From the NCBI GenBank assembly GCA_905235575.1, contig CAJOLZ010000001.1:1-64000 (forward strand): DNA of 64,000 nt. The letters run 5' to 3'. This DNA comes from an uncultured Bacteroidaceae bacterium. Its GTDB lineage: Bacteria; Bacteroidota; Bacteroidia; Bacteroidales; Bacteroidaceae. The translations under genes were made by a program, and so were the position numbers. The stretch's first letter is position 1. Each line of letters begins with the position of its first letter. Below are positions 8,373 to 16,093 of this stretch, one piece after another. Below the pieces are notes generated by a model. The model made no database searches. It was given only the letters and a program-made list of their open reading frames with translations, and had not been told where the DNA came from.

Positions 8373-9805
8373 GGTGCGAGGTACTCGTAGCAGCCTGCAT
8401 CGGGGGCTTCGTCGGCGGTACGGCTCCGGCCGAGGCGGTCGGTGGGAAGTGTCTCGAGAAGGTCGGGCGAGGCGAGGTTGCGGATGCTGCTGAGGCTGTC
8501 GGGGGTGAGGTCGTAGAGGAAGTTGTGGGTGTCGATGAGACGGAAGTTCTGCTCTCGCTGCAGGGGCTGCTCGTCGTTGTCGTAGATTACGTGGCTGAAG
8601 CGGGCGGTATCGGTAGAGACGACGGTGTTGAGGTAGCAGTTGCGGAAGAGGTAGTCGCAGGGATAATCCTGCCCTTCGGTGATGTTTCCCATGATGACAT
8701 CGTCGCCGTAACCTGTTATGACGCAGTTGATGAAATGGGCATAGAGGAGGTCTCGGCTGGCTTCGCCATCCTGATTGGCAAGGTAGAGTGCGTCGCCTCG
8801 GTTGGCATCGAAGGGATAGAACTGGGCGATGGTGGTGTGGAGAAAACGGCAGCCTCCGCCATAAACAGAGACGCATCGTCCCAGGGTGTTGCTGATTTGG
8901 GTGTTCTCGACCTCGACAATACTGTTCTCGACCCGAAGTCCGTCGCCTCCGATGTTGTGGATGACGCTGTTCTGCAGGAGGAGGGAGGGCGAAGATAGGT
9001 CTGTGCTGTCGCAGATGATGCCGTAGCAGGCGCTGTGAATGTCGGCGTCGCGGAACGTGTTCCCGAGGCTCGAGCCGTAGAGACGGATGCCCTCCCATCG
9101 GCTTGGCGTATTGTCGTAGGGAAGATAGGGGAAGAGATGGTCGGTGCGGTCGCCGCGGAAGATGACGGGCGCCTCGAGGGTCCCGAGCGCCTCGACCTGT
9201 CCGTGAACTTCGAGGCCTGCCCCATCGTGAAAGAGGAGTCGGGTGCCGCTTTCGAGGGTGAGCCGGGCGCCTTCGGCTACAACCAGCGAATCGAAGACGA
9301 CGATGGGCTTCGGACTTGAAAAGACGGTATCCTGCACTACGACAAGTCCCCGGAGCATGATGGCATCCTGAGCCCCGGCAGTCAGATGTACTGTCTGCAG
9401 GACGCCGCTCTCGAGCTGGAAGACCAGATTGTCCTCGAAACCGACCGGGCCATCTTGACCCGTCTCGGGAAGTGTGACCTCGAGCCGGACGACGATGCTG
9501 TCGCGATGCGGAATCTGAAAGTCCTCGCCCTGACCATCTACAAGATATTGACCGTCGACATTGACACGGAAATAGCTCTGTCCACCCCGTTGCAGGTAGG
9601 CTCGGGAAAGACGGACGCCTTTCTTATTCCTATTATATATAGCGAGCGTCTTGGTGCTGCTGGGGACGGTGCTGATGAGGGTGTCGAAGGCAATCGTATC
9701 TGCCGAGAAGCTGAGCGAGACGGAAGGGTCGGTTGTCCAATCCACGTCCTCGGAACAGGAGAAGAAGACCAATAAGACCGCCAGAAGATAAAGCAAACGT
9801 TTCAT
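8369..9805 (-). CDS. Right-handed beta-helix lipoprotein
   Basis: 478 residues from ATG 9805 (an adjacent upstream TTG is less likely). MKRLLYLLAVLLVFFSC carries a lipobox ending in Cys, so it should be lipidated. About residues 15-140 look like a beta-sandwich; from about 140 onward short repeating strands with asymmetric Asn/Gly turns (LLLQNSVIHNIGGDGLRVEN, VEVENTQISNTLGRC) suggest a parallel beta-helix of the pectate-lyase-like fold. It ends APDAGCYEYLAP, common in Bacteroidetes beta-helix proteins. Substrate unknown. It shares the operon with pepD upstream and rlmH downstream. Confidence 0.75.
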   Translation of the reverse strand: MKRLLYLLAVLLVFFSCSEDVDWTTDPSVSLSFSADTIAFDTLISTVPSSTKTLAIYNRNKKGVRLSRAYLQRGGQSYFRVNVDGQYLVDGQGEDFQIPHRDSIVVRLEVTLPETGQDGPVGFEDNLVFQLESGVLQTVHLTAGAQDAIMLRGLVVVQDTVFSSPKPIVVFDSLVVAEGARLTLESGTRLLFHDGAGLEVHGQVEALGTLEAPVIFRGDRTDHLFPYLPYDNTPSRWEGIRLYGSSLGNTFRDADIHSACYGIICDSTDLSSPSLLLQNSVIHNIGGDGLRVENSIVEVENTQISNTLGRCVSVYGGGCRFLHTTIAQFYPFDANRGDALYLANQDGEASRDLLYAHFINCVITGYGDDVIMGNITEGQDYPCDYLFRNCYLNTVVSTDTARFSHVIYDNDEQPLQREQNFRLIDTHNFLYDLTPDSLSSIRNLASPDLLETLPTDRLGRSRTADEAPDAGCYEYLAP

Positions 9806-9829
9806 CAAAGGAAATTAAATGGCTCTGAT

Positions 9830-11290
9830 TCAATCTTTTGAAGGTATATTCTTCAGAATGGCCAAGAGGTGTTTCCACACCATCTCGACGGTGGGGATGA
9901 GGAGACGCTCGTCGGGGCTGTGAACGCCGCGGAGTGTCGGTCCGAACGATACCATGTCGAGGTGAGGATACTTCTCGCTGAAGAGACCGCACTCAAGTCC
10001 GGCATGAATGCCCCGCACCTTAGGTTGACGCCCAAACAGCTTGACGTACTGTTCTACGGCAATCTTCAGGATTTCGCTTTTCGGGTTCATCTTCCATCCG
10101 GGGTAGCCTTCGCCGATATCGACCTTAGCCCCCGCCAGTTCAAAGACCGCGGCGATGGTATTGGCCATGTTGACCCGAGCTGAATAGATGCTGCTGCGTT
10201 GGCTGCTGTTGATGTCTATGGTCTTCGTTTCGCGATTCAGATGAATGCTGGCCAAATTGCTGCTCGTTTCTACCAGTTCGATGTCCTGACAGAAGGCAAA
10301 GACCCCATTGTCAAGGGCTTGAAGCGCCGTAATGAGCCGAGTCGACGACGCTTTGTCAACAACCTCAGTCGCAGTTTCTTCGCTCTCCAGAATGAATTCC
10401 ATCGTAGGTTCCGTAACGCAGTATTCGTCCTGAACATCGGCGGCGAAAAGATTCCAATCGATGCGAATCTGTTCCTTGTCCTGCATGGGAACGGCGCAAA
10501 GACAGGCGGCTTCACGAGGAATTGCATTATGAAGCCCCCCAGCCTGAATGTCGGCCAAGCGAAGGTCGAACTTCTTTTGAGACTGATAGAGGAAACGGGC
10601 CAGCAACTTGTTCGCATTGGCTCTCTTCTTGTCGATATCATCTCCGCTATGTCCACCGTTCAACCCTTTTATTTTCAGTGAGAAGAAGAATAGTCCTTGA
10701 GGCGTTACTTCAGGTATATAGGGCAGTTGAACAAAGGTGCGGCAACCTCCGGCACAGCTGACGAAGATCTCTCCTTCGTCCTCACTGTCGAGGTTCACCA
10801 ACATATCTCCCTTCATGAACCCGGGCTTCATACCTTCGGCACCAGTCAGACCTGTCTCCTCGTCACGAGTGAAAAGACATTCGATGGGACCATGTTCGAT
10901 GTCGTTGCTCTTCAGAATGGCCATCTCCATGGCAACGCCAATGCCATCGTCGGCTCCCAGTGTAGTACCTTTGGCCTTCATCCATTCGCCATCGATATAG
11001 GTCTGAATGGCGTCCTTCTGGAAATCGAAGTCAACATCATTGTTCTTTTCGCAGACCATGTCCATGTGGCTCTGCAGGACAACCATCTTGCGATTCTCCA
11101 TGCCGGGCGTGGCAGGTTTGCGGATTATCACGTTCCCGACCTCATCGGAAACCGTCTCCAGACCAAGGCTGTTGCCGAAATCAACAAGGAACTTTATCAT
11201 CTTCTCCTCCTTCATCGAAGGGCGAGGAATTTTGTTCACCTCTGCAAAACATTCAAAAACTGTTGCAGGTTTTAAGCTGTTTTCTTCCAT
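9830..11290 (-). CDS. pepD: Cytosol non-specific (aminoacyl-histidine) dipeptidase
   Basis: 486 residues, the usual size of M20C PepD. Metal-site motifs are visible: VVLQSHMDMVCEKN (His, Asp), TTLGADDGIGVAMEMAIL (bridging Asp), LFTRDEETGLTGAEG (catalytic Glu pair), NLDSEDEGEIFVSCAGG, and near the end VRGIHAGLECGLFSEKYP. It is a dinuclear zinc dipeptidase of the cytoplasm that completes peptide breakdown. First gene of the 11.3-5.4 kb minus-strand operon; 24 nt to the next gene. Confidence 0.95.
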   Translation of the reverse strand: MEENSLKPATVFECFAEVNKIPRPSMKEEKMIKFLVDFGNSLGLETVSDEVGNVIIRKPATPGMENRKMVVLQSHMDMVCEKNNDVDFDFQKDAIQTYIDGEWMKAKGTTLGADDGIGVAMEMAILKSNDIEHGPIECLFTRDEETGLTGAEGMKPGFMKGDMLVNLDSEDEGEIFVSCAGGCRTFVQLPYIPEVTPQGLFFFSLKIKGLNGGHSGDDIDKKRANANKLLARFLYQSQKKFDLRLADIQAGGLHNAIPREAACLCAVPMQDKEQIRIDWNLFAADVQDEYCVTEPTMEFILESEETATEVVDKASSTRLITALQALDNGVFAFCQDIELVETSSNLASIHLNRETKTIDINSSQRSSIYSARVNMANTIAAVFELAGAKVDIGEGYPGWKMNPKSEILKIAVEQYVKLFGRQPKVRGIHAGLECGLFSEKYPHLDMVSFGPTLRGVHSPDERLLIPTVEMVWKHLLAILKNIPSKD

Positions 11291-11294
11291 AATA

Positions 11295-11326
11295 TTTGTT
11301 TAGTTTTAGCTTTTTCAGTAACTTTG
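11295..11326 (+). promoter_or_regulatory. Promoter of the envelope operon
   Basis: TTTG at 11295-11298, a 20-nt spacer, then TAACTTTG at 11319-11326. This is a full Bacteroidetes promoter match, about 20 nt before the ATG at 11348. It lies between pepD and the plus-strand operon. Confidence 0.75.
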
Positions 11327-11332
11327 TCGTCG

Positions 11333-11340
11333 CAAAGATA
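11333..11340 (-). promoter_or_regulatory. Predicted -7 element of the pepD promoter
   Basis: TATCTTTG on the minus strand. The -33 region is weak. It lies only 6 bp from the -7 element of the plus-strand promoter, so the two transcription units face away from overlapping control regions. Confidence 0.5.
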
Positions 11341-11347
11341 GCAAATT

Positions 11348-11581
11348 ATGTTGAAACTGATACTGCCTACGCTTGGAATTGTTGCTTTTGCACTGGTTCT
11401 TTTGTGCATCAAGCTCATTCTTTTGCCCCGTGCCACCTTTGGCAGCACACACATCGGCGGCAGCAAGGCCATGCGCGAAAGAGGTATCCATTGCGTCCAG
11501 AGCATGGATGCCATCGAGAGGCAGCAGAATCCACATCGTGTTTCAGAATTTAGAAATCCCCAAAACAATAAAAGAAAATGA
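11348..11581 (+). CDS. Small single-pass membrane protein, function unknown
   Basis: 77 residues. One N-terminal hydrophobic segment (about residues 4-26, LILPTLGIVAFALVLLCIKL) is followed by a short polar tail with GSKAMRERGIHCVQSMD. Similar small proteins are familiar from Bacteroidales just before an OmpH-like gene, from memory and without a search. Its stop overlaps the next ATG by 4 nt, so translation is probably coupled. No known function. Confidence 0.7.
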   Translation: MLKLILPTLGIVAFALVLLCIKLILLPRATFGSTHIGGSKAMRERGIHCVQSMDAIERQQNPHRVSEFRNPQNNKRK

Positions 11582-12198
11582 AAAAAATCCCCTTTGCCGC
11601 GCTTACGGTGGCTTTGACTATTGGTCTGACAGGTTGCAACAAATCTCAATCCGGCGAATTTGCTGCTGGTGACTCCGTTGAGGCTACCGCACTGAGAATC
11701 GCGTATGTTGAATTGGACACCCTCATGTCGCAATATCAACTCTACAAGGATTATAGCGAGGTGCTGACACAGAAAGGTACCAACATCCAAAACACACTTG
11801 CCAAGAAGCAGAAATCGCTCGAAAGCCATGCCGCTTCGCTCCAGAAGAAATACGAGAGCAATGGCTTTACGACTCGTGATGAGCTGGAGAGAGCACAGAC
11901 CAGCCTTCAGAACGAGGAGAACCAGCTGAACGAACTTGCAGCCCGTCTGAATAATGAATTCGCAGCCGAACAGGCTCGCATCAACGAAGAAGCCCGAGAC
12001 AGCATCCAGTCATTCCTGGCTGTTTACAACCAGTCAAAGAAATTCGACTATGTATTGGTAAAAGCCGGTGACAACCTCTTGATTGCCAATCCCAAGTACA
12101 ACATCACCAATGATGTCGTAAAGGGTCTCAACAAGCGCTACAAAGTGTCGCCCAACGTAGCTGCAGCCTTGAGCGCAATCGACGTCGAAGAAGAATAA
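11578..12198 (+). CDS. OmpH/Skp-like lipoprotein
   Basis: 206 residues. A lipobox signal (ALTVALTIGLTGC) is followed by a short linker, RIAYVELDTLMSQYQLYKDY, and a long charged, coiled-coil-like central stretch (about residues 65-150), the organisation of periplasmic Skp/OmpH chaperones that hold unfolded outer-membrane proteins. The C terminus DYVLVKAGDNLLIANPKYNI returns to the body domain. Unlike classic Skp it is lipidated. The operon neighbours are envelope proteins. Confidence 0.85.
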   Translation: MKKIPFAALTVALTIGLTGCNKSQSGEFAAGDSVEATALRIAYVELDTLMSQYQLYKDYSEVLTQKGTNIQNTLAKKQKSLESHAASLQKKYESNGFTTRDELERAQTSLQNEENQLNELAARLNNEFAAEQARINEEARDSIQSFLAVYNQSKKFDYVLVKAGDNLLIANPKYNITNDVVKGLNKRYKVSPNVAAALSAIDVEEE

Positions 12199-12224
12199 CA
12201 AATACAACATAAACCCAATTCTGC

Positions 12225-13214
12225 ATGAAGGACCTATCCCTCCATCTCGAAAACCTGCTGCTCTATCACGACAGCGTCATCTATCCACAATTGGGAACAT
12301 TCACCACCACCTATGTTCCCAGCAAATGGAGCGAGCAGGAGGAACTTTTCCTGCCACCCTATCGCTCTGTTTCATTCAGTACAGAGCCGAAAGAAGGCAA
12401 CGACCTTTTCGTCACCACACTTTCGCGACGCTATAGGGTGAGCGCCACCGATGCCCATGTGATGTGTGCCGAATACCTCGACTACATCCGTCAGGAACTA
12501 TCCGAGAACGGCACAATGGATCTGGGCAGCATCGGCGTTTTCGTGCAGGAAGAGGAGACAGACCCGCTGACATTCTACCCGGCGCCATCGGGAGCCGCGT
12601 CGCCATCGCTTTATGGTCTCGACGCGCTTCACATGAGCCCCGTCAGTCAGCCCAAGGACATTCGAGAGAAGGAGAAGGAACACCATACCCCCACACTTGA
12701 GAGCGACGACCGCCACATCACCATTCGCATCAGCCGCCAGTGGGCTGGATACGTGGCAACGGCGGCCGCCTGCATCTTGCTCTTCTTCACGTTCTCTACT
12801 CCCGTCGAGAATTCCTCCATGCCCACACAACTCACTGCCGAGACCGACTTCTTCATGCCTGCCAACCTTATCCCTTCCATCTCTGGAAATACAACTCCAG
12901 TCGAGACTCCTGCGGCAGAAGCTGTTCCCGAGAAATCAACCGCCTCCGTTACAGAGACTTCCGTACTGGATAATGCAGCAGAGGTTGAGCAGTATGCCGT
13001 AGTGTTGGCCAGTGCTGTCAGCATGAAGAATGCACAGGCTTTTGTGGAAAGTCTGCAAGCCGAGGGATACAATGCGCAGGTCTATGTGAAGAACGACATG
13101 GTGCGCGTCATCATCCCAGGTTTCCGGACGGCTGCCGAAGTACATGAGCAGATAAGCCAGATGAAGGCCAAGAGCCACAAGTACGACAAGGCCTGGACGC
13201 TGAAGATTGAATAA
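12225..13214 (+). CDS. HU-like domain / SPOR domain membrane protein
   Basis: 329 residues. Residues 1-110 form an HU/CCDC81-like domain (LENLLLYHDSVIYPQLGTF, then LSENGTMDLGSIGVF). A single transmembrane helix lies around 172-190 (WAGYVATAAACILLFFTFS), followed by a Pro/Thr/Glu linker and a C-terminal SPOR domain (YAVVLASAVSMKNAQAFVES to the end) that in other proteins binds denuded septal peptidoglycan. The topology suggests a link between a cytoplasmic HU-type module and the cell wall. Role inferred from domains only. Confidence 0.85.
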   Translation: MKDLSLHLENLLLYHDSVIYPQLGTFTTTYVPSKWSEQEELFLPPYRSVSFSTEPKEGNDLFVTTLSRRYRVSATDAHVMCAEYLDYIRQELSENGTMDLGSIGVFVQEEETDPLTFYPAPSGAASPSLYGLDALHMSPVSQPKDIREKEKEHHTPTLESDDRHITIRISRQWAGYVATAAACILLFFTFSTPVENSSMPTQLTAETDFFMPANLIPSISGNTTPVETPAAEAVPEKSTASVTETSVLDNAAEVEQYAVVLASAVSMKNAQAFVESLQAEGYNAQVYVKNDMVRVIIPGFRTAAEVHEQISQMKAKSHKYDKAWTLKIE

Positions 13215-13238
13215 CACTACTCCCCCATTTTCTCCGAA

Positions 13239-13742
13239 ATGAAACGTGTTCGCTGCCCGAAATGTAACCACTACATTACCTTCGACGAGACGCGTTACGA
13301 AGCCGGAGAACGCCTTGTCTTCGAGTGCGAGGAGTGCCACAAACAATTTGCAATTCGCCTCGACCCATCGGCCGAAGCGACCCGAAATGAGCGGCCTTCG
13401 CTCGGCACCATTGTTGTCGTAGAGAACGTCTTTCACTATCGGCAAGAGATTCCGCTCGACATGGGCGACAATGTCTTCGGACGCTACGTCAAAGGCACTT
13501 CCATCAACAAACCCATCGAAACGGTGGATCCCAGCGTGGACACACGCCATTGCATCATTCGTGTGCAGCGCAACCGCAAGGGTGAACTCCAATATATACT
13601 GCGCGACGCACCCTCGGGCACAGGTACCTTCTATATGAACGAAATCCTGCGCGACGTAGACCGCGTGCGCCTCTCCGACGGCTCTGTCGTCACCATTGGA
13701 GCCACTACGCTCATCCTTCGTCTTAACAACGACGAGTCATGA
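13239..13742 (+). CDS. Zinc-ribbon plus FHA domain protein
   Basis: 167 residues. The N-terminal CPKCNHYITF and FECEECHKQF pairs (CxxC...CxxC) form a small zinc ribbon. From about residue 60 an FHA fold follows: NVFGRYV, then VDTRHCIIRV, and RDAPSGTGTFYMNEIL. FHA domains bind phosphothreonine peptides, so this may be a signalling adaptor. It has no membrane segment. The stop overlaps the next start as ATGA. Confidence 0.85.
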   Translation: MKRVRCPKCNHYITFDETRYEAGERLVFECEECHKQFAIRLDPSAEATRNERPSLGTIVVVENVFHYRQEIPLDMGDNVFGRYVKGTSINKPIETVDPSVDTRHCIIRVQRNRKGELQYILRDAPSGTGTFYMNEILRDVDRVRLSDGSVVTIGATTLILRLNNDES

Positions 13743-14566
13743 ATCGTGACAAGATTCTGGCACTCGACCTCGACGGGACGCTCCTGAACAGCCACAAGGA
13801 GATTTCGCCGCGCACGCTTCGTGCCCTCTTGCAAATGGAGCGTTCGGGAGCCACCCTTGTCATTTCCAGCGGACGTCCGCCCCACGGCAGCAGACCCTTC
13901 GCCGAGATGTTACAGTTGAAGGATTTTGCCGGATACGTGATAGCCTTTAACGGCGCGCAGGTCGTCGAGTGTGCCACCGGCAACATGCTTTTCCAAAGCA
14001 ATCTTCCCCACGAAGTTCTCCCCCACCTGCACCGTCTGAGTCAGCGCCCCTCCTGCACGCTGATGACCTATTCCGACGACGTCGTGTTGGCCGAAGATAT
14101 TGAGAATAAATGTGTGCAATATGCTGCCAACATCAACCGGCTGACGATGCGCCAGACTGAGAACATCCCTGCTGCTCTCACCTCCGATGTACCCAAGTGC
14201 ATCATCGCCGGAGAGCCTTCCGAACTGGACAAGGTTGAGCGCGAGACCATCGGCGAACTCTCCCATTCGGTCACCATCACGCGCAGCGAACCGTTCTTCC
14301 TCGAAATCATGCCCATGGGCATCGACAAAGGCGCGGCACTGGCACGTCTGCGCGACCTGCCCGCACTCCGCTCACGACAGCTCATAGCCTTTGGCGACAG
14401 CTACAACGATACCACCATGCTCGCCCTCGCAGACATCTCCGTGGCCATGCAGAATGCGCGTCCCGAAATACGGCAGATGGCGCACTATACCACCGCCAGC
14501 AACGATGACGACGGAATTGCGACTTTTCTCGAACAAAATTGCCCAGATTCATTCATTGAGAATTGA
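13739..14566 (+). CDS. HAD-superfamily (Cof-type) phosphatase
   Basis: 275 residues. Motif I is ALDLDGTLLNSHKEIS with the nucleophilic Asp, motif II ISSGRPP, motif III Lys in GIDKGAAL, and motif IV AFGDSYNDTTML. The C2-type cap in the middle matches the Cof/YbiV subgroup, which dephosphorylates sugar phosphates, FMN or PLP. Substrate cannot be told. Last gene of the envelope operon, followed by palindromic array 2. Confidence 0.92.
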   Translation: MNRDKILALDLDGTLLNSHKEISPRTLRALLQMERSGATLVISSGRPPHGSRPFAEMLQLKDFAGYVIAFNGAQVVECATGNMLFQSNLPHEVLPHLHRLSQRPSCTLMTYSDDVVLAEDIENKCVQYAANINRLTMRQTENIPAALTSDVPKCIIAGEPSELDKVERETIGELSHSVTITRSEPFFLEIMPMGIDKGAALARLRDLPALRSRQLIAFGDSYNDTTMLALADISVAMQNARPEIRQMAHYTTASNDDDGIATFLEQNCPDSFIEN

Positions 14567-14577
14567 GGTGTTCTGTG

Positions 14578-14662
14578 CACACCGTGGTGCGACGTCTGTC
14601 GCAGCGTGGTGCATCGGCCTTCGCAACGTGGTGCGACGCCTGTCGCACCACAGTGTGTTTTT
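14578..14662 (+). repeat. 22-bp-period palindromic array, locus 2 (4 cores)
   Basis: Cores at 14578-14591, 14600-14613, 14622-14635 and 14644-14657, each separated by 8 nt; a T5 tract follows (14658-14662). The last two cores can pair imperfectly. Position and T tract suggest termination of the HAD-phosphatase transcript. Confidence 0.85.
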
Positions 14663-14888
14663 GAGTGACCTATAGATGGAGTTGTTCTCAACTTGAACGA
14701 AAGGCCTTACTATTGCCGAGCGCGTCAACCACTTTCTCGACTCGTCCATCGCAAAATTCACTTTCCACGGCTCTCGGTGCTCCATCGGTCGGAGAAAAAT
14801 CAAAACAAGTTTTGTTTTTTCCTCGGTTATTCGTATTTTTGCAGGAAAATGCAACGAAACTAAACTTTTAACCTAAAATAATAATAAA
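14663..14888 (+). promoter_or_regulatory. Leader region with promoter of the ROK kinase gene
   Basis: No gene was seen in 14663-14888. TTTG at 14811-14814, a 19-nt spacer and TATTTTTG at 14834-14841 make a textbook Bacteroidetes promoter, leaving an AT-rich leader of about 40 nt before the ATG at 14889. The preceding AAAACAAGTTTTG stretch is shared with the promoter at 18290. Confidence 0.75.
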
Positions 14889-15992
14889 ATGTACGAAGAA
14901 GACAAACGGACGGTGCTCACCCTCGATGCAGGAGGCACGAATTTTGTATTCTCGGCCATTCAAGGATGCCGGGAAGTGGTAACACCTGTGCGCCGCGCTG
15001 CGGTGCCCGACAACACGGAACGCTGCCTGGAGGTGCTTGTTGAAGGATTTCAAGAAGTGGAGAAACAACTGGATACGAAGCCAGTTGCCATAAGTTTTGC
15101 TTTCCCCGGTCCGGCCGACTATGAGCATGGCGTAATAGGTGACCTGCCCAACTTTCCTGCCTTCCGTGGCGGTGTAGCCATGGGGCCCTACCTGGAGGAG
15201 AAATTCGGTCTGCCCGTTTATATCAACAACGACGGCAATCTGTTTGCCTACGGCGAGGCGCTGGCAGGTACCCTGCCCGAGATAAACAAGTGTCTGGAAA
15301 GCAACGGAAGCATCCGCAGATATCGCAACCTGCTGGGTTTGACACTCGGCACTGGTTTCGGTGGCGGCGTGGTTACAGACGGACGTCTGCTGACGGGCGA
15401 CAACGGTTGCGGCGGCGACGTGTGGCTGATGCGTAATCCCTTGTATCCCAGCATGACGAGCGAGGAGAGTGTAAGCATCCGTGCCGTGAAGCGTGTATAT
15501 CAGGAACTGAGCGGAAAAGACGCTACGCAGCTCACTCCAAAGGACATCTACGACATTGCCGAAGGTGTACACGAGGGGGATCGCCAGGCAGCCATCGACA
15601 GTTTCTCACAGCTTGGACGCGTGGCCGGAGATGCCATCGTGAGAGCCCTCAACATCGTGGACGGACTGGTAGTCATCGGCGGTGGCGTGGCAGGCGCATC
15701 GAAATACATCCTACCAGGCATCATGGACGAGATAAACCATCCTGTGGGTTCCTTCCGCGGTGACACCTACCCCTGCCTCCAGATGGAAGTGTTCAACCTG
15801 GAAGACAAAGAAGGTCTGACCGCTTTCCTGCGCGAGAAAGACTCGACAATCGACGTGCCCGACAGCGAACGCAAGGTGCCATACATCGCTCACAAGAAGG
15901 TGGGCATCGCCGTGTCGGCACTCGGCACCAGCAAGGCCATCGCCATCGGAGCTTATGCTTTTGCACTGGCAGAACTCGACAGAGAGAAATAA
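14889..15992 (+). CDS. ROK-family sugar kinase-like protein
   Basis: 367 residues. The phosphate motif LTLDAGGTNFVFSAI, VPVYINNDGN-like NNDGNLFAYGEALAG with the catalytic Asp, and LGLTLGTGFGGGVV fit the ROK/hexokinase fold. The usual CxCGxxGC zinc loop of ROK kinases is not present; the equivalent region reads LTGDNGCGGDVWLMRNPLYP. This marks a Bacteroidetes-type subfamily. It probably phosphorylates a hexose such as glucose, mannose or fructose; the exact sugar is unknown. Own promoter; next gene 100 nt downstream. Confidence 0.8.
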   Translation: MYEEDKRTVLTLDAGGTNFVFSAIQGCREVVTPVRRAAVPDNTERCLEVLVEGFQEVEKQLDTKPVAISFAFPGPADYEHGVIGDLPNFPAFRGGVAMGPYLEEKFGLPVYINNDGNLFAYGEALAGTLPEINKCLESNGSIRRYRNLLGLTLGTGFGGGVVTDGRLLTGDNGCGGDVWLMRNPLYPSMTSEESVSIRAVKRVYQELSGKDATQLTPKDIYDIAEGVHEGDRQAAIDSFSQLGRVAGDAIVRALNIVDGLVVIGGGVAGASKYILPGIMDEINHPVGSFRGDTYPCLQMEVFNLEDKEGLTAFLREKDSTIDVPDSERKVPYIAHKKVGIAVSALGTSKAIAIGAYAFALAELDREK

Positions 15993-16093
15993 TCAATCAA
16001 TTCATAACGTAAAATCCATCATTCATTATCAATAGTGCTTAATGCATAATCCCAATGACTAATTCGGGATAATTGAAATGGAACTCCATAGAT

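Noticed and set aside
8373-9098. N-terminal extension of the rlmH frame
   Set aside because: Overlaps the beta-helix lipoprotein in another frame; RlmH proteins are about 155 residues and begin at MKTVLLVVG.
16073-16093. TTG start of the OPT transporter
   Set aside because: The ATG at 16094 gives a normal N terminus; the TTG adds seven unremarkable residues.
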